64,000 nucleotides of DNA from Mesorhizobium sp. M1D.F.Ca.ET.043.01.1.1 (GCF_003952385.1 NZ_CP034444.1:4092001-4156000); one strand, 5' to 3'; positions 29,686 through 39,373 are shown, counted from the stretch's first letter. Numbers and translations are program-made. Notes: generated by a model not told the origin, from the sequence alone.

Positions 29686-30290
29686 ATGTCTAAGCCGACT
29701 GCCATCACTGTCGCAGCTCTTCTTTTACTCCTCGCCTTGCTGGCGAGCCAATATAGCGCGAACCTGCACCGGCAGGCGTGGTCGACCGACAGGCAAAAGT
29801 GGAGCGGCGCATTCGACAACGATCTCCTTCGCCAATCGCCGGCAACCCGCAAGGCGATGCCGTTCTGGTCATATTCAATGACTACCACAACTGTCCGCAT
29901 TGCAGACTGGCTGATATCAACTACCAAAAAGCCTTCAAGCATGAACCCAATCTGAAGCTTGTGATCAAACAGTTCCCGGTCCTGGGACCGGATTCCCAAT
30001 TCCCAGCCTTCGCCGCACTCGCCTCGAGAAAACAGGGAAAGTTCGACGAATTCCACCGCGCCCTTATGATTTCCCCCAGTTGAAGGGTCACTCTCAAGAT
30101 CGCAGCGCGTGTAGGCCTTGACGTTGAGCAGCTCAAGCGGGAATGCAAGATCCGGCCATCGCAGATGAAATGCGCGGTCCGCGCACTCGCGAAAGGTCTG
30201 CACTTAGACGGTACGCCCGCGTTGGTGGTCGGCGATATAGTGGTCGCCGACCTTGTGGACATGGCCAGCTTGCAACGCTTGCATCGCCGA
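29686..30290 (+). pseudogene. frameshifted DsbA-family thioredoxin-like protein
   Basis: An N-terminal membrane anchor (AITVAALLLLLALLASQY) starts at ATG 29686. The thioredoxin-like part, VLVIFNDYHNCPHCRLADIN, then VIKQFPVLGPDSQF, is in a second frame; the active site CPHC has an extra Asn before it. A stop at about 30081 and a further frameshift separate the C-terminal part LHLDGTPALVVGDIVVADL (30195-30260). At least two frameshifts, so no intact product. Confidence 0.8.
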
Positions 30291-30611
30291 TGCGCGCTCA
30301 AAGCGTGCTGGCTCTCGTGCGGGGCAGCATCTGTAGACCGGCCACGCTGTTGTTGCCGGAGCGTGCCGTTTGTGGCAGCTGGCTTTGCTGTCGCTCCTCG
30401 TAATCTTGTTGCGGTCATCCAGCTGCCGTGGGCGCCAACAACAATCCTGAGCGCCCGCGCCTGAAGTCGCTGGCCGGGTGCTCGTGAACCGAGCCCGCTT
30501 TTCTTCGGCAAGCTCAGGCGGTCTTGGCCCTGCGGCATCGCCCCCTGGCGCGGGGCAGCCTTCGGCTGCTGACGGTCGCCGGCCTGTCGGCCGGCGTCTT
30601 TCTATTGTGGC
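30291..30611. other. noncoding, with two short hairpins
   Basis: No gene is supported. Hairpins: GCAGC-CTTCG-GCTGC around 30555-30570 and CGCCGGCC-TGTC-GGCCGGCG at 30577-30596, the latter followed by TCTTTCT, which could terminate plus-strand transcription. Confidence 0.45.
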
Positions 30612-30785
30612 CTTCCCCCTGGCGCAGGGTGGGCAGCACTCCCTTCTAGGCCCGCCGCGGCGTCCCGCAACCCTTCGCTTGTCGCTTTCGGGTCCTCCAC
30701 TCCGTTCCGGTCCTGCTGATGCAGTCCGCCTCCGACGGCGGGCCTTTCCGGTCGCTTTTGCCGCCCACCCCGCTCACATGGGGAC
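30612..30785. repeat. degenerate copy of the ardC leader element
   Basis: Resembles the 174-bp leader at 32327-32500 in order and wording: CAGGGTGGGCAG, then CTTTCTAGGCCCGC-like CCTTCTAGGCCCGC, then TCCTCCACTCCGTTCCGG, then TGCCGCCCACCCCGCTCAC. The two ends are again inverted relative to each other. It lacks an ardC gene behind it; an IS110-family element lies between it and the intact copy. Confidence 0.6.
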
Positions 30786-31057
30786 TTTGTCGTCAAGGCT
30801 GTCTTCGCATATCTACCTCAATGCGTTGTGATCCTAGGTCCGAGCCTGTCGTCTTGGCGCGGTGATAACACCGGTCCAAACTCACATACGGTCGCTGCGC
30901 TGTGGCAGCTGCACCAACATCCCGCTTTCGTCGGTAAGGCTCAGGGGAACGCGACCAATCTTCCGGACGGCATTTTAGGCCAAGTGGGGTGGGAGGTTCG
31001 TTCGCCCAGGATCAGCCGGGAGCGATCAATCCCGGCGGATGGAAAAGAGTACGTTGA

Positions 31058-32230
31058 TCATGCCGGCTTCATGACAGCGCCCTCAATGACAGCACCATGA
31101 TGAACATACTTCCATAGCGCGATCAGAAGTTTTCTCGCGAGCGCAATAATGGCCGGCTTCCGGCGCCTGCCACCGTCGAGCGCGACCCTCTCCTGGAACC
31201 ATTGTGCTAAAGCCGATCGAGGTTGATGCAAAAGCCAGAACCACGACAATTGCACCATCACGGTCCTCAGCCTCGGATTGCCCGCTTTCGATACGCCCTG
31301 TTCCCGGCTGATCGATCCGCTTTGCCACGGTGTCGGCGTCAGACCGGCATAGGAGGCAAGCTGCCTTCGATTCGCAAATTCGCGATACAGACCCTCGGAC
31401 CAAAGCACCTCGGCAAAGTCCGCTCCCACGCCGCGCAGTTGCTTGAGCATCGACATTCCATTGGCGACTTTTGATGGGTCGCATTCATTGCGAGCCACTT
31501 CGTCACGCGCTGCTTCCACGTCCTTGATTTGCCGAAGCACGAGCTCGATCCGGTCCAGTGCACGGACAATCTCCGCTTTGAGATTAGACGGTAGTTCACG
31601 ACCGTCTCCGGTCCTAAGTTCTTCCAGTCGAGTGCGGCGGTCCCGCTTCAGCGGCTCAAATCCAACGATGCCCTGCGAGAACAAGAGCCCCTTGACCCGA
31701 TTCACGATCTTGATCCGCTCCGCGATGAGAGCGCGTCGCTCACGGCTGTTGCGCTTTCGGTCCTCTTGCTCGGGCGATGGCGGAACGACCATGGCGCATA
31801 CCCGCGGCTCGCCGCGCTTGTAGGCAAGCAGGGCGCGAAGGAGGGTCTCGCCATCCAGCTTGTCCGTCTTCGCCCGGCGCTTCCTGCGTGACGTGGCAAT
31901 GGATGCTGCATCAACCACATGGCTTTCGATACCGTCACGCTCAAGGATCCGATGTATCCAGAAGCCGTCCAGGCCAGCCTCCTGGATTGCGATCATCGGC
32001 ACGTCACGGCCCGTTCTGCGCCGAACCGTCGACTTCAACTGGCTGATAAGGTCGAACAATCCGGCCGTATCGCCTGCCTTGACGACGCGCTTTGACATCT
32101 TCTCTCCGTTGCACGGCAACAAGCTTGTCACCAACCAGCTCGAGCGACTGAGTTCCAGGGACAGGAAGATAGCGCCGAGTGTCGTATGGACCGCATCGGT
32201 TTCAATCTCAGTCACGTTTTCAGCTTTCAT
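31058..32230 (-). CDS. IS110-family transposase
   Basis: 390-residue DEDD-type recombinase. The N-terminal RuvC-like domain has LGAIFLSLELSRSSW, then MIAIQEAGLDGFWIHRIL and RAKTDKLDGE. The C-terminal IS116/IS110/IS902 domain has LKQLRGVGADFAEVL and LASYAGLTPTPWQSGS with the nucleophile-bearing GNPRLRTVMVQLSW block. GGAGGGAT lies 7 bases before ATG 32230. The first acidic position reads LELS where many members have GIDLG. IS110 elements lack terminal inverted repeats, so I cannot set the element ends; noncoding DNA upstream of the gene (32231-32326) is where a guide (bridge) RNA would be encoded. Confidence 0.9.
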   Translation of the reverse strand: MKAENVTEIETDAVHTTLGAIFLSLELSRSSWLVTSLLPCNGEKMSKRVVKAGDTAGLFDLISQLKSTVRRRTGRDVPMIAIQEAGLDGFWIHRILERDGIESHVVDAASIATSRRKRRAKTDKLDGETLLRALLAYKRGEPRVCAMVVPPSPEQEDRKRNSRERRALIAERIKIVNRVKGLLFSQGIVGFEPLKRDRRTRLEELRTGDGRELPSNLKAEIVRALDRIELVLRQIKDVEAARDEVARNECDPSKVANGMSMLKQLRGVGADFAEVLWSEGLYREFANRRQLASYAGLTPTPWQSGSISREQGVSKAGNPRLRTVMVQLSWFWLLHQPRSALAQWFQERVALDGGRRRKPAIIALARKLLIALWKYVHHGAVIEGAVMKPA

Positions 32231-32326
32231 GTGTTCTATCCCTCCAAGTTGTTCATGAGCAATACGCCGGCCAAAGCGAGTTGATCGCAGCTGCAGTCAT
32301 CGCTTCGCGATGTGGTTTTGGTTGTT

Positions 32327-32500
32327 GCCTGCCCCCGCTCGCGGGGTGGGCGACGCTCCTTTCTAGGCCCGCTGCGGCAGGCCGCAATGTTCGCTCCGCT
32401 CACATCCTCCACTCCGTTCCGGCCCTTCGGGTGCGGCCTGCCTCGTTCAGCGGGCCAAGCCAGTCGCGTTCTGCCGCCCACCCCACTCACGGGGGCAGGC
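32327..32500. repeat. structured 174-bp leader with 26-bp inverted ends, upstream of ardC
   Basis: The left end GCCTGCCCCCG-CTCGC-GGGGTGGGCG (32327-32352) and the complement of the right end (32475-32500) agree at 21 of 26 positions, differing only in the five central bases. Between them are further GC-rich hairpins (GGCCCGCTGCGGCAGGCC). It ends 85 bases before the ardC start. A decayed copy is at 30612-30785. Long stems in front of a leading-region antirestriction gene are reminiscent of single-stranded-DNA promoters; this reading is inference. Confidence 0.6.
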
Positions 32501-32585
32501 ACGCGAGATCGGGATCGAGCGCTGCCTCCACCGCCCATGGGATCTTCCGGGGAGGGCGCGCGATTGTAGAGCGGAGGACATCACG

Positions 32586-33248
32586 ATGCGTGCAAACAAC
32601 AAACGTTGCGGCAGCCGACAGGCTGGCGCAGACAGTGGCGGGCGCACCGGCGCCAGCCTTTATCAGGAAATCACCGACCGCATCATTGCCGAACTGGAGC
32701 GCGGCACCGTGCCATGGGTCAAGCCGTGGGGCAGGGCAAGGACAGGCCTCGGCCTGCCGCGGAATGCGGCCACCCAGCGCCGATATTCCGGCATCAATAT
32801 CCTGATCCTGTGGGGCGCGGTCATCGAGCGCGGTTTCCCCAGCCAGAACTGGCTCACCTTCCGGCAGGCGCTTTCGCTTGGCGGCAATGTCAGGAAGGGC
32901 GAGCACGGCACCACCATCGTTCACGCTGACCGCTTTGTTCCCAAGAACGAAAAGCAACGCGCCGACACCGATGGCGACGAACCGCAGGCGGTGCCCTTCC
33001 TGAAGCGCTTCACCGTCTTCGATGTCGCGCAGTGCGATAATCTGCCCGAACATCTTTACGCCGCCGGCGAGCCTCTGCCTGAGCGCGAGATGGTCCCGCA
33101 GGCCGAGGCGCTCATTCATGCAACCGGCGCTGATTTTCGCATCGGCGGCGAGCGCGCCTTCTACATGCCCGGCAGCGACACCATACAGGTGCCGCCGCAG
33201 CCGGCTTTCTTCCACCAGATCGACTATTACCGGACCTGCTTTCATGAG
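32586..33248 (+). pseudogene. ardC: 5' part of disrupted ardC (antirestriction protein)
   Basis: First 221 codons of an ArdC-type protein: an N-terminal ssDNA-binding domain (YQEITDRIIAELERGTVPW, then RRYSGINILILWG) and the beginning of the zincin-like metallopeptidase domain, ending at FHELG where the catalytic HExxH would be completed. The rest of the gene is found 6.25 kb away at 39502-39846 in the correct frame. The frame as it stands runs to 33302 and adds 18 foreign residues. ArdC proteins protect incoming conjugative DNA from restriction. Confidence 0.9.
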
Positions 33249-33304
33249 TTAGGTTTCATCGCAAGTGTCCTTCCCGCTGCAGCGCATGCAGGGAGGGCTT
33301 AATC

Positions 33305-34201
33305 ATGACCTCTCAGAAGCGCGCAGGCGTCTACGCTCAGGTTACCGAGGCGATCATCGCGGCAATCGAAGCCGGTGCAGGTGACTTCGTTATGCCGTGG
33401 CATCATGATGGAACGGCGACATCACGGCCCACAAACATATCTTCCGGAAAGCCTTACCGCGGCGTGAACACTCTCACGCTTTGGGCCGCGGCGCAGAGCG
33501 CCGGCTATCCCAAGGGCGTGTGGGGAACTTATCGCCAATGGCAAGCCCTGGGCGCCCAAGTCCGCGGAGGCGAGCGATCCACGACGATCGTCTTCTGGGG
33601 CCCGGTCCGGGGCAAATCCGACGAGGGCGAGGCCGACGCTGATGGTTCAGAGCGCACCATGCTGTTTGCGCGTGGCTATTCGGTGTTCAACTGTGCTCAA
33701 GTTGACGGATTTGAGCCTGAGCCAGTGGCTCCTCGTTCAAACAACGACCGCATCAGCGAAGCCGATACATTTTACGCTAACCTCGGGATCAACACCGTCT
33801 TCGGCGGCAGTGAGGCATATTACCTCCCCTCTGCCGACAGGGTGCATGTCCCGGCTCTCGCTGACTTCAAGGACAGTGCGTCGCATTATAGCGTTCTTTT
33901 TCATGAAGGCCTTCATGCGACAGCAGCCAAGCACCGGCTGGACCGGGACCTCTCGGGTCGTTTTGGCTCGGAGGCCTATGCGATGGAGGAGGTTGTGGCA
34001 GAGCTTGGAGCCGCAATGGTTCTCGCTGACTTGTCGATCTCGGCTCGCCCGAGGCCCGATCACGCGGCTTACGTTGCCAGTTGGTTGAAGGTCCTTCGCA
34101 ATGATTCTTCCGCCATCTTTGCGGCTGCGAGCAGGGCTCAGAAGGCCGTTGATTGGATGCATGCGCAGCAACCTTCTAGCGAACTCAGCGCCGCCGCGTA
34201 G
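33305..34201 (+). CDS. ArdC-type antirestriction protein carried by the element
   Basis: 298 residues. ssDNA-binding N-terminal domain (VYAQVTEAIIAAIEAGAGDF, YRGVNTLTLW) and an intact zincin-like domain with HEGLHATAAKHRLDRDL, so HExxH is complete, followed by YAMEEVVAELGAAMV. AGGGAGGG lies before the ATG. It is more divergent from the resident ardC than a recent duplicate would be. Its last 17 bases overlap the convergent small recombinase-associated gene. Confidence 0.88.
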   Translation: MTSQKRAGVYAQVTEAIIAAIEAGAGDFVMPWHHDGTATSRPTNISSGKPYRGVNTLTLWAAAQSAGYPKGVWGTYRQWQALGAQVRGGERSTTIVFWGPVRGKSDEGEADADGSERTMLFARGYSVFNCAQVDGFEPEPVAPRSNNDRISEADTFYANLGINTVFGGSEAYYLPSADRVHVPALADFKDSASHYSVLFHEGLHATAAKHRLDRDLSGRFGSEAYAMEEVVAELGAAMVLADLSISARPRPDHAAYVASWLKVLRNDSSAIFAAASRAQKAVDWMHAQQPSSELSAAA

Positions 34202-34628
34202 CCGACGGTTCAGCGGCGGGCCCCAATGCGGCTCGCCGCTGTACCGACGCTAATTGCCCCTCCACCGTCCTTGCTCTGTGAAGCAGGGCGAGGTTTTGGC
34301 TTGCCAGGCTACGCTTTTCTTCCGCATGCCGCTTGGCATCGGCGCGCAAGAGGGCAATTTCGGCCTCCAGCTCGCGAACCTTTTCGGCTAAGTCCTTCGA
34401 AGGCCCGGGTCCCTCAGCGGCGGCCTCGATTTCATCGAGGATGTCCCGATGTGTCGTGTAGAGCGGGTTTCGGCTTTTTCCCGCCTCACGTGCAACTGAA
34501 GCAGGGCTGATCCGGACGATCCGCCCCTGATGATCCGGATGGCGGCCCTCGCCGCGTACCAGCCGGGCCAAGGCGGCGCGGTAGGCTCGAGCCGCCGACG
34601 TAGCGGAAGGCGAGCGTGGTTCACTCAT
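34185..34628 (-). CDS. TnpC/DUF6262-like small accessory protein
   Basis: 147 residues: a small helix-turn-helix-like start (VSPASVAREAG-like ISPASVAREAGKSRNPLY) followed by a coiled coil (KDLAEKVRELEAEIALLRAD and on to residue 125). This resembles the TnpC/DUF6262 proteins found after the recombinase genes of Tn554-like elements. Its ATG overlaps the end of the third recombinase. Exact role unknown; TnpC of Tn554 affects the efficiency and orientation of insertion. Confidence 0.7.
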   Translation of the reverse strand: MSEPRSPSATSAARAYRAALARLVRGEGRHPDHQGRIVRISPASVAREAGKSRNPLYTTHRDILDEIEAAAEGPGPSKDLAEKVRELEAEIALLRADAKRHAEEKRSLASQNLALLHRARTVEGQLASVQRRAALGPAAEPSATRRR

Positions 34629-36441
34629 CCTTTTCTCCGATCCTGGTCAGGACAGTGTCGCACTGTTCGATCACCTCTGTCAGAACGGCGGCCGTCATGG
34701 CGTTGGCCCGCGGGAGTAGATCTAAATTCCGGCTTCGACGATCGCGCCAGTAAGGCGCATGGCGCAGTTCAATCACCATGTTCGCGCAACCCAGGCAGAC
34801 GGCCGGGCTCCGGCCAGCCTCGCTCGGACCGACCTCGCCGCCGCAACGACTGGTCTCCCGCTGGAACACGCACCAACCATAGTCGCAGGCATGGATGCGC
34901 AGATCGGTATCGGTGAGAACGAACTCGATGTAATCCCGGCGTACCTGCTCACCCGCTCGTCCCCGGAAACACGCGTTGTTCGCTGCGATTCGCTCGCCCA
35001 TGCGACCGGCAAGTCGATCACTCAGCAGCATCCTTTCCAACGCCGTCGCCGTTTCAGCCCGGTTTTCGTGTTCGATCAGTTGGCGGAGATCGAAGTCGTT
35101 GCCGACGTACCCCCGCGCGGTCATGGCGACCGATGCATGCTTGAAGTGTTCGGCAAGGCCAAGAAGCTGCGACCTGTCCTTTCGGGCAATGAATCGTGCA
35201 AAGGTCTTGCGGAACTGGTGTGTGCTGAACGACCAGGGCTCTCCCTCGTGCAGCGGCACCCCGACGTGGCGCGCAAAATCGTTGATCCGCCAGCCGATAT
35301 GCATATGGGTCACCGGTACGACCTCGCCATACTGCGTGTTCTTGACGAGGAAGAGCTCACGCCTTCCGGATGCTTTGCGCAGCGGCGCGCTCAACTGTTC
35401 AAGCAGTTCCACTGCCTTCACAACCGGCTCTGGGGCAATCCAGCGTTCCATTCGACCGCCATGCTGGTCAACCGTCTTGAACAACCTCGCCACCAGGTAA
35501 GCTTGTTCGACACCGGTTTCTGCAATCGGGTGGGACTCTATGGCGCCAATTTCGATCGACAGAATCTCGCTCACGCGCATGCCGACAAAGCCGGCGATGA
35601 CGATGTAGCACGCCTCCACGAGACGAGTGGCGGCGTGGCGGACCGCATGGGCGCCGAGCAGTGCTTCACCGGCAGGGCCTGTCAGGTTTATGCTGCGCAA
35701 TGCCTTTCGAACATGATCCGAGGCCTGCCTTCTGGTCCCTTGTGTCAGCCCAGTTTCATGGGCCTGGCGGCGGACAGTCTCGGCTCTCACGATGGTCGGG
35801 CCATAAATTTCCACCCACTGAAGCGCGGTATTCAGCAATGAGATCGCAATGGGGTCGGGGATGAACGGGATCGCACCGCGCGTAGCTGGGGTCAATCCTG
35901 CCGCTTCATAGGTGGTTTCTTGTGGCAAGGGATCGACCAACGGGGCATCATTGAGCTTGGCTCGCTGTCGATAGAGATCCTTCAGCACCAACATGTAGTT
36001 GACGATGGTGTTGGCGGTGATTGACTTCGCCTTCAATCCTGGACGCGTCGGCAGCCAAGTCCGCAGGCGCTCCACGGCCCCGGCATCAATGCTGCTGAAC
36101 GTCTCCAGTCCGTCAAGCGCCATCCACCCAATCATGGTTTTTAGTGTCACGGCTTTGCTATGCACCGACGCTGGCGACAGACGTTTGCGCCCGGTCGGAG
36201 GGTTCACAGTCATCGACCATAGGAACTGCTTTGCCGCCCTATGGAGACTGCGCCATGCCGTTTCGCTGATGACAGCTCCCTCCGGCAACTCTGGCGTCCA
36301 GTTTATCTTATTCTGGTCAGCGCGCCGGCCGGCAGTGCGGATATCGAGCAGCCATTCATCGTCGCCGAAGCGACTCCATGGCGAGACCGGCGCTTCAGCC
36401 CATCCGGCCACAACGGGATTTTCGGCGAGCAGCGTTTTCAT
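34621..36441 (-). CDS. tyrosine recombinase, third of the trio
   Basis: 606 residues from ATG 36439-36441 (MKTLLAENPVVAGW), which overlaps the preceding recombinase stop as ATGA; the longer frame to 36741 is antisense-like N-terminal junk. The catalytic domain shows GFVGMRVSEILSIE (Arg I), HQFRKTFARF (HxxR) and FKHASVAMTARGYVG with the Tyr nucleophile. A C-terminal cysteine-bearing extension (CLGCANMVI) is common in the long recombinases of these trios. Confidence 0.87.
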   Translation of the reverse strand: MKTLLAENPVVAGWAEAPVSPWSRFGDDEWLLDIRTAGRRADQNKINWTPELPEGAVISETAWRSLHRAAKQFLWSMTVNPPTGRKRLSPASVHSKAVTLKTMIGWMALDGLETFSSIDAGAVERLRTWLPTRPGLKAKSITANTIVNYMLVLKDLYRQRAKLNDAPLVDPLPQETTYEAAGLTPATRGAIPFIPDPIAISLLNTALQWVEIYGPTIVRAETVRRQAHETGLTQGTRRQASDHVRKALRSINLTGPAGEALLGAHAVRHAATRLVEACYIVIAGFVGMRVSEILSIEIGAIESHPIAETGVEQAYLVARLFKTVDQHGGRMERWIAPEPVVKAVELLEQLSAPLRKASGRRELFLVKNTQYGEVVPVTHMHIGWRINDFARHVGVPLHEGEPWSFSTHQFRKTFARFIARKDRSQLLGLAEHFKHASVAMTARGYVGNDFDLRQLIEHENRAETATALERMLLSDRLAGRMGERIAANNACFRGRAGEQVRRDYIEFVLTDTDLRIHACDYGWCVFQRETSRCGGEVGPSEAGRSPAVCLGCANMVIELRHAPYWRDRRSRNLDLLPRANAMTAAVLTEVIEQCDTVLTRIGEKDE

Positions 36442-38216
36442 TCGATCACCGGCAAGGCTGGCGCCTCTTTCATAGACGCAGCCAGGTGAAGCTCGGATGA
36501 GAAGCGCGGCAAGATGTCGTTCTCGAGGATTTCCAGTTTCGGGGCGTAAAGAAGACGCCAGCGATCTGGCGCCAGTTCCTGACGCGCCGCGACAAGCGCA
36601 TCGCGCGTGGATATCAGCCGCGCCAGAACATCCGGATCGAGCGGGATGACGGCGTTCGGGCAGGTGAAGCAGCCAAGCCACGCCGTACACAGCCGGCCAA
36701 CTTTCTGACCTTCCCCGACGCCGGCGAGGGGATCCTTGCAAGTGAAGCCGGCAGCCGTGGCATACGCGGCGTCGGTTGCCGATATTTCGTCCCTCCGCTC
36801 AGGAGCGTCAGTACCACGAACAATATCGACGAAGCGTGCCTGCAGGTCGCCGACGATGCGTTCTTGGGCTCGTCGGACGATCGGCCGATCGATATACCGT
36901 TGCGTTGTGTCGGGGGTGACATGGTTGGCGAGAACCTGGGTTTTCAGAATGTCGTGGCCGAGTGCCTCGTGTGCGAGGGTAAGTCCCGTTGTGCGCAGGG
37001 CCGCCAAGGTCAAAGCAAGCGGGTCTCCTTTCTCGTCAACGAGATCGTGGCGCTGCACAAAGAGCCGAACATGCTTGCTGGCCAGATAGTTGGGGATCAG
37101 CTGTGTTGCGCGTGAACCGTTTATGCTCGCAACAAGGAACAACCGATCGCGGTCGTCAGCGGGAACGTGCGGCAGCAACCCCGCCGTCATTTCCAGAACT
37201 CTGTCGACGAGGTTTGGTACCGACAGGCTCTTGTCGCGCAGGAAGCTTCGACGTTGGAGTCGGCTCGAACGGCCCTTCGACCATGTCATCACCTCTCGCC
37301 CCTCAAGAAGCAGATGATCGCTCATGCAGTCGCGCCGCAGGTCGCGCAGGGCTTCGGGGTTGGCATAGCTCTGCGCGCCTATGGCGATCATGTATGGGAT
37401 CAGCGTTTCGGGCAGGGCATGAAGATAGCTGGAAAGCTTTTGGTTTCCGCCGTGTCGAACCGAGGCGAAGTGAAGCCGCCAGCGCCCGGAACCTCGCTTC
37501 AGCGTAACGTTCTGCGGAGGCATCAGTCCGCCGTAATGCTCGACAATAACTGCAAGCATCACGCCGAGGTCGTCGAGGTTTAGCCGGCTGAGGTCACGTT
37601 CCCTTGCGATCGCTTCTCGGTCAACCTGTGAGAGAAGTGCCTTTCCCCTTTGGAAGGTCGCCCAGCTCGCCTCGATGTCTTTCCGGGCCGCCGCCAGAAC
37701 AGCTTCCATCTCTGATCGGCTTAGCGCCTCTCGCGGGCGCGTCTCCGCATTCTTACGAGGAAAGGCATTGAACGGGATTTCAAGATCGCAAGCAACGAGG
37801 TCGGGTCGGTTGTGCTTGAGCCAGCCGATCATCTGCTTGAGCACCGACCAGCTGCCATGACGAGAACTCTTGGTCCATGGCTTAGCATTGAGCCAGGCTA
37901 TAAAGGCGTGCAGCACCGCCGTATCGACATCCCCCATCGACGTGATCTCGGAAGTATGATCGTTCAGGAAGGCAAACCAGCGAGAAAGTGTGTTGAACGC
38001 GCCTTCGCGAGTAGCCGGGCTGTGGCCGGCATGATGGTGACGGAAGGCAAGCGCAATTTCGGCTGCAATCCTCGGCGCAGTTCGATAGACGGTGAAGTCG
38101 AAGCTGCTTTCCGGTCGACCGTTGGGATCAAGGAAGTTGACCACTAGAGAGCCAGGCACGCCCACAAGACCCACTGGTGATGGATCGAGCCGATAATCCT
38201 TGCGTCGCTGTGCCAT
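36438..38216 (-). CDS. tyrosine recombinase, second of the trio
   Basis: 592 residues. The C-terminal catalytic domain includes LAALRTTGLTLAHEALGHDI, NHVTPDTTQRYIDRP with the Tyr, and a Cys-rich tail (CTAWLGCFTCPNAVIPLD). The HxxR box is atypical (TLAALRTTG, no obvious His), which is seen in the larger TnpB-like members. Start overlaps the first recombinase stop by one base; end overlaps the third as ATGA. The three are translated as a unit. Confidence 0.86.
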   Translation of the reverse strand: MAQRRKDYRLDPSPVGLVGVPGSLVVNFLDPNGRPESSFDFTVYRTAPRIAAEIALAFRHHHAGHSPATREGAFNTLSRWFAFLNDHTSEITSMGDVDTAVLHAFIAWLNAKPWTKSSRHGSWSVLKQMIGWLKHNRPDLVACDLEIPFNAFPRKNAETRPREALSRSEMEAVLAAARKDIEASWATFQRGKALLSQVDREAIARERDLSRLNLDDLGVMLAVIVEHYGGLMPPQNVTLKRGSGRWRLHFASVRHGGNQKLSSYLHALPETLIPYMIAIGAQSYANPEALRDLRRDCMSDHLLLEGREVMTWSKGRSSRLQRRSFLRDKSLSVPNLVDRVLEMTAGLLPHVPADDRDRLFLVASINGSRATQLIPNYLASKHVRLFVQRHDLVDEKGDPLALTLAALRTTGLTLAHEALGHDILKTQVLANHVTPDTTQRYIDRPIVRRAQERIVGDLQARFVDIVRGTDAPERRDEISATDAAYATAAGFTCKDPLAGVGEGQKVGRLCTAWLGCFTCPNAVIPLDPDVLARLISTRDALVAARQELAPDRWRLLYAPKLEILENDILPRFSSELHLAASMKEAPALPVIE

Positions 38217-39355
38217 TATAACAAAGCCTCATAAAGGTTTTCGACCGATGCCTCCGCAAGCGTCAGGTCTGTCGCCACAACGCGCAAATAGATCGCCGTA
38301 GTGGTCAGATCGGCATGTCCCAGGAGAACTTGCAGAGTGAGGAGCGGATTGAGCTCCGGCTCCTGTTGTGTCCGCCGTTGCAGGAACCGGAGCATCGAGG
38401 TCGCAAAAGTATGTCTCAGCGCGTGGAAGCTAGCAGTCACACCGGCTGCCGTGGCAGCAGCGGCGAACATCGCGCCTACGCGCCGAGCACTCACCGCCCG
38501 TCCAGCTTCCGTCAGAAAGACCGTATTTGGTTCCGCATAGTTCGGGTTTCGGGATTTCGCGCGCCGTATAATGGCGGCGCGCTCCTCACGTACATAGGCA
38601 AGCGTACGGTCGACCAAAGGCTGTGGCGGATAAACGGTCCGCGCTTTCCCGCCCTTGGTGGTCTCGATCTTTATTGCGGTAAGGGCATCCGAGCTTTCCC
38701 GCGGAAGCACGCGCAGCCGCAATCCGGCAACTTCCATCCGGCGCATACCGGTGGTGACAGCCCACTCCACAATCAATCGATTTCGCGAGTCCAGCCCGCT
38801 CATCACCTGGCGCATTGTTGCGGGTGACAGAGGTCTCGGCAATGTCGATGTTTGTCGGACCGTCAGCTCATTGACAGTCTGGCGTCCACCAGTGGCGTCG
38901 ACGTGCGCCAGGAAACCCTGCGGTCGGCTTCGCGATAGTGCCAACTCGTCCGCGGTAAATGGCAAGTGGTGAGCAAGGCCCGCACCAACGCACCATCGGT
39001 AGAACAGGGCCAACGTTCTGATGCGACCATTGATCGTACCGCGCGCGTAAGCGCGCCTGGTATGATCGCTTGGACGAAAGAGCATTCGATCTCGGTAAGC
39101 TGCGATCTCCGCTACTCCGATCGCGTCCCACACCCATTCATTGGCCTCAAGCGTCTGCCACCAATCGTAGAGAGTCTCTCCATAGGTGCGCCATGTCTGC
39201 CGACTGCGCGTGCGTCCCCGCACCAGAGCGATGTGCAGCAGCCACGCGCAAGCTGGTTCGACAAGTCGCATCTCGTTATCGAGAAGCATGGGGACGCCCG
39301 GGCGTGATATGCCGTGCGGCGCAAACTCTTCGGTGGTGAATAACAGTTCGGCCAT
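38216..39355 (-). CDS. tyrosine recombinase, first of the trio (TnpA-like)
   Basis: 379 residues from ATG 39353-39355 (MAELLFTTEEF). Standard integrase layout: SAM-like core-binding domain with RTRSRQTWRTYGETLYDWW, then catalytic TTGMRRMEVAGLRL, HALRHTFATSMLRFL and LLGHADLTTTAIYLRV with Tyr. The frame continues 26 codons upstream, but those codons are the 54-bp hairpin described separately and cannot be protein sequence. Confidence 0.88.
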   Translation of the reverse strand: MAELLFTTEEFAPHGISRPGVPMLLDNEMRLVEPACAWLLHIALVRGRTRSRQTWRTYGETLYDWWQTLEANEWVWDAIGVAEIAAYRDRMLFRPSDHTRRAYARGTINGRIRTLALFYRWCVGAGLAHHLPFTADELALSRSRPQGFLAHVDATGGRQTVNELTVRQTSTLPRPLSPATMRQVMSGLDSRNRLIVEWAVTTGMRRMEVAGLRLRVLPRESSDALTAIKIETTKGGKARTVYPPQPLVDRTLAYVREERAAIIRRAKSRNPNYAEPNTVFLTEAGRAVSARRVGAMFAAAATAAGVTASFHALRHTFATSMLRFLQRRTQQEPELNPLLTLQVLLGHADLTTTAIYLRVVATDLTLAEASVENLYEALL

Positions 39356-39373
39356 GGGTTCCCCAATTCGCGC

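Noticed and set aside
30478..30831. 117-codon frame over the leader repeat
   Set aside because: Composition follows the GC-rich hairpins and repeat; no start signal or similarity to a protein.
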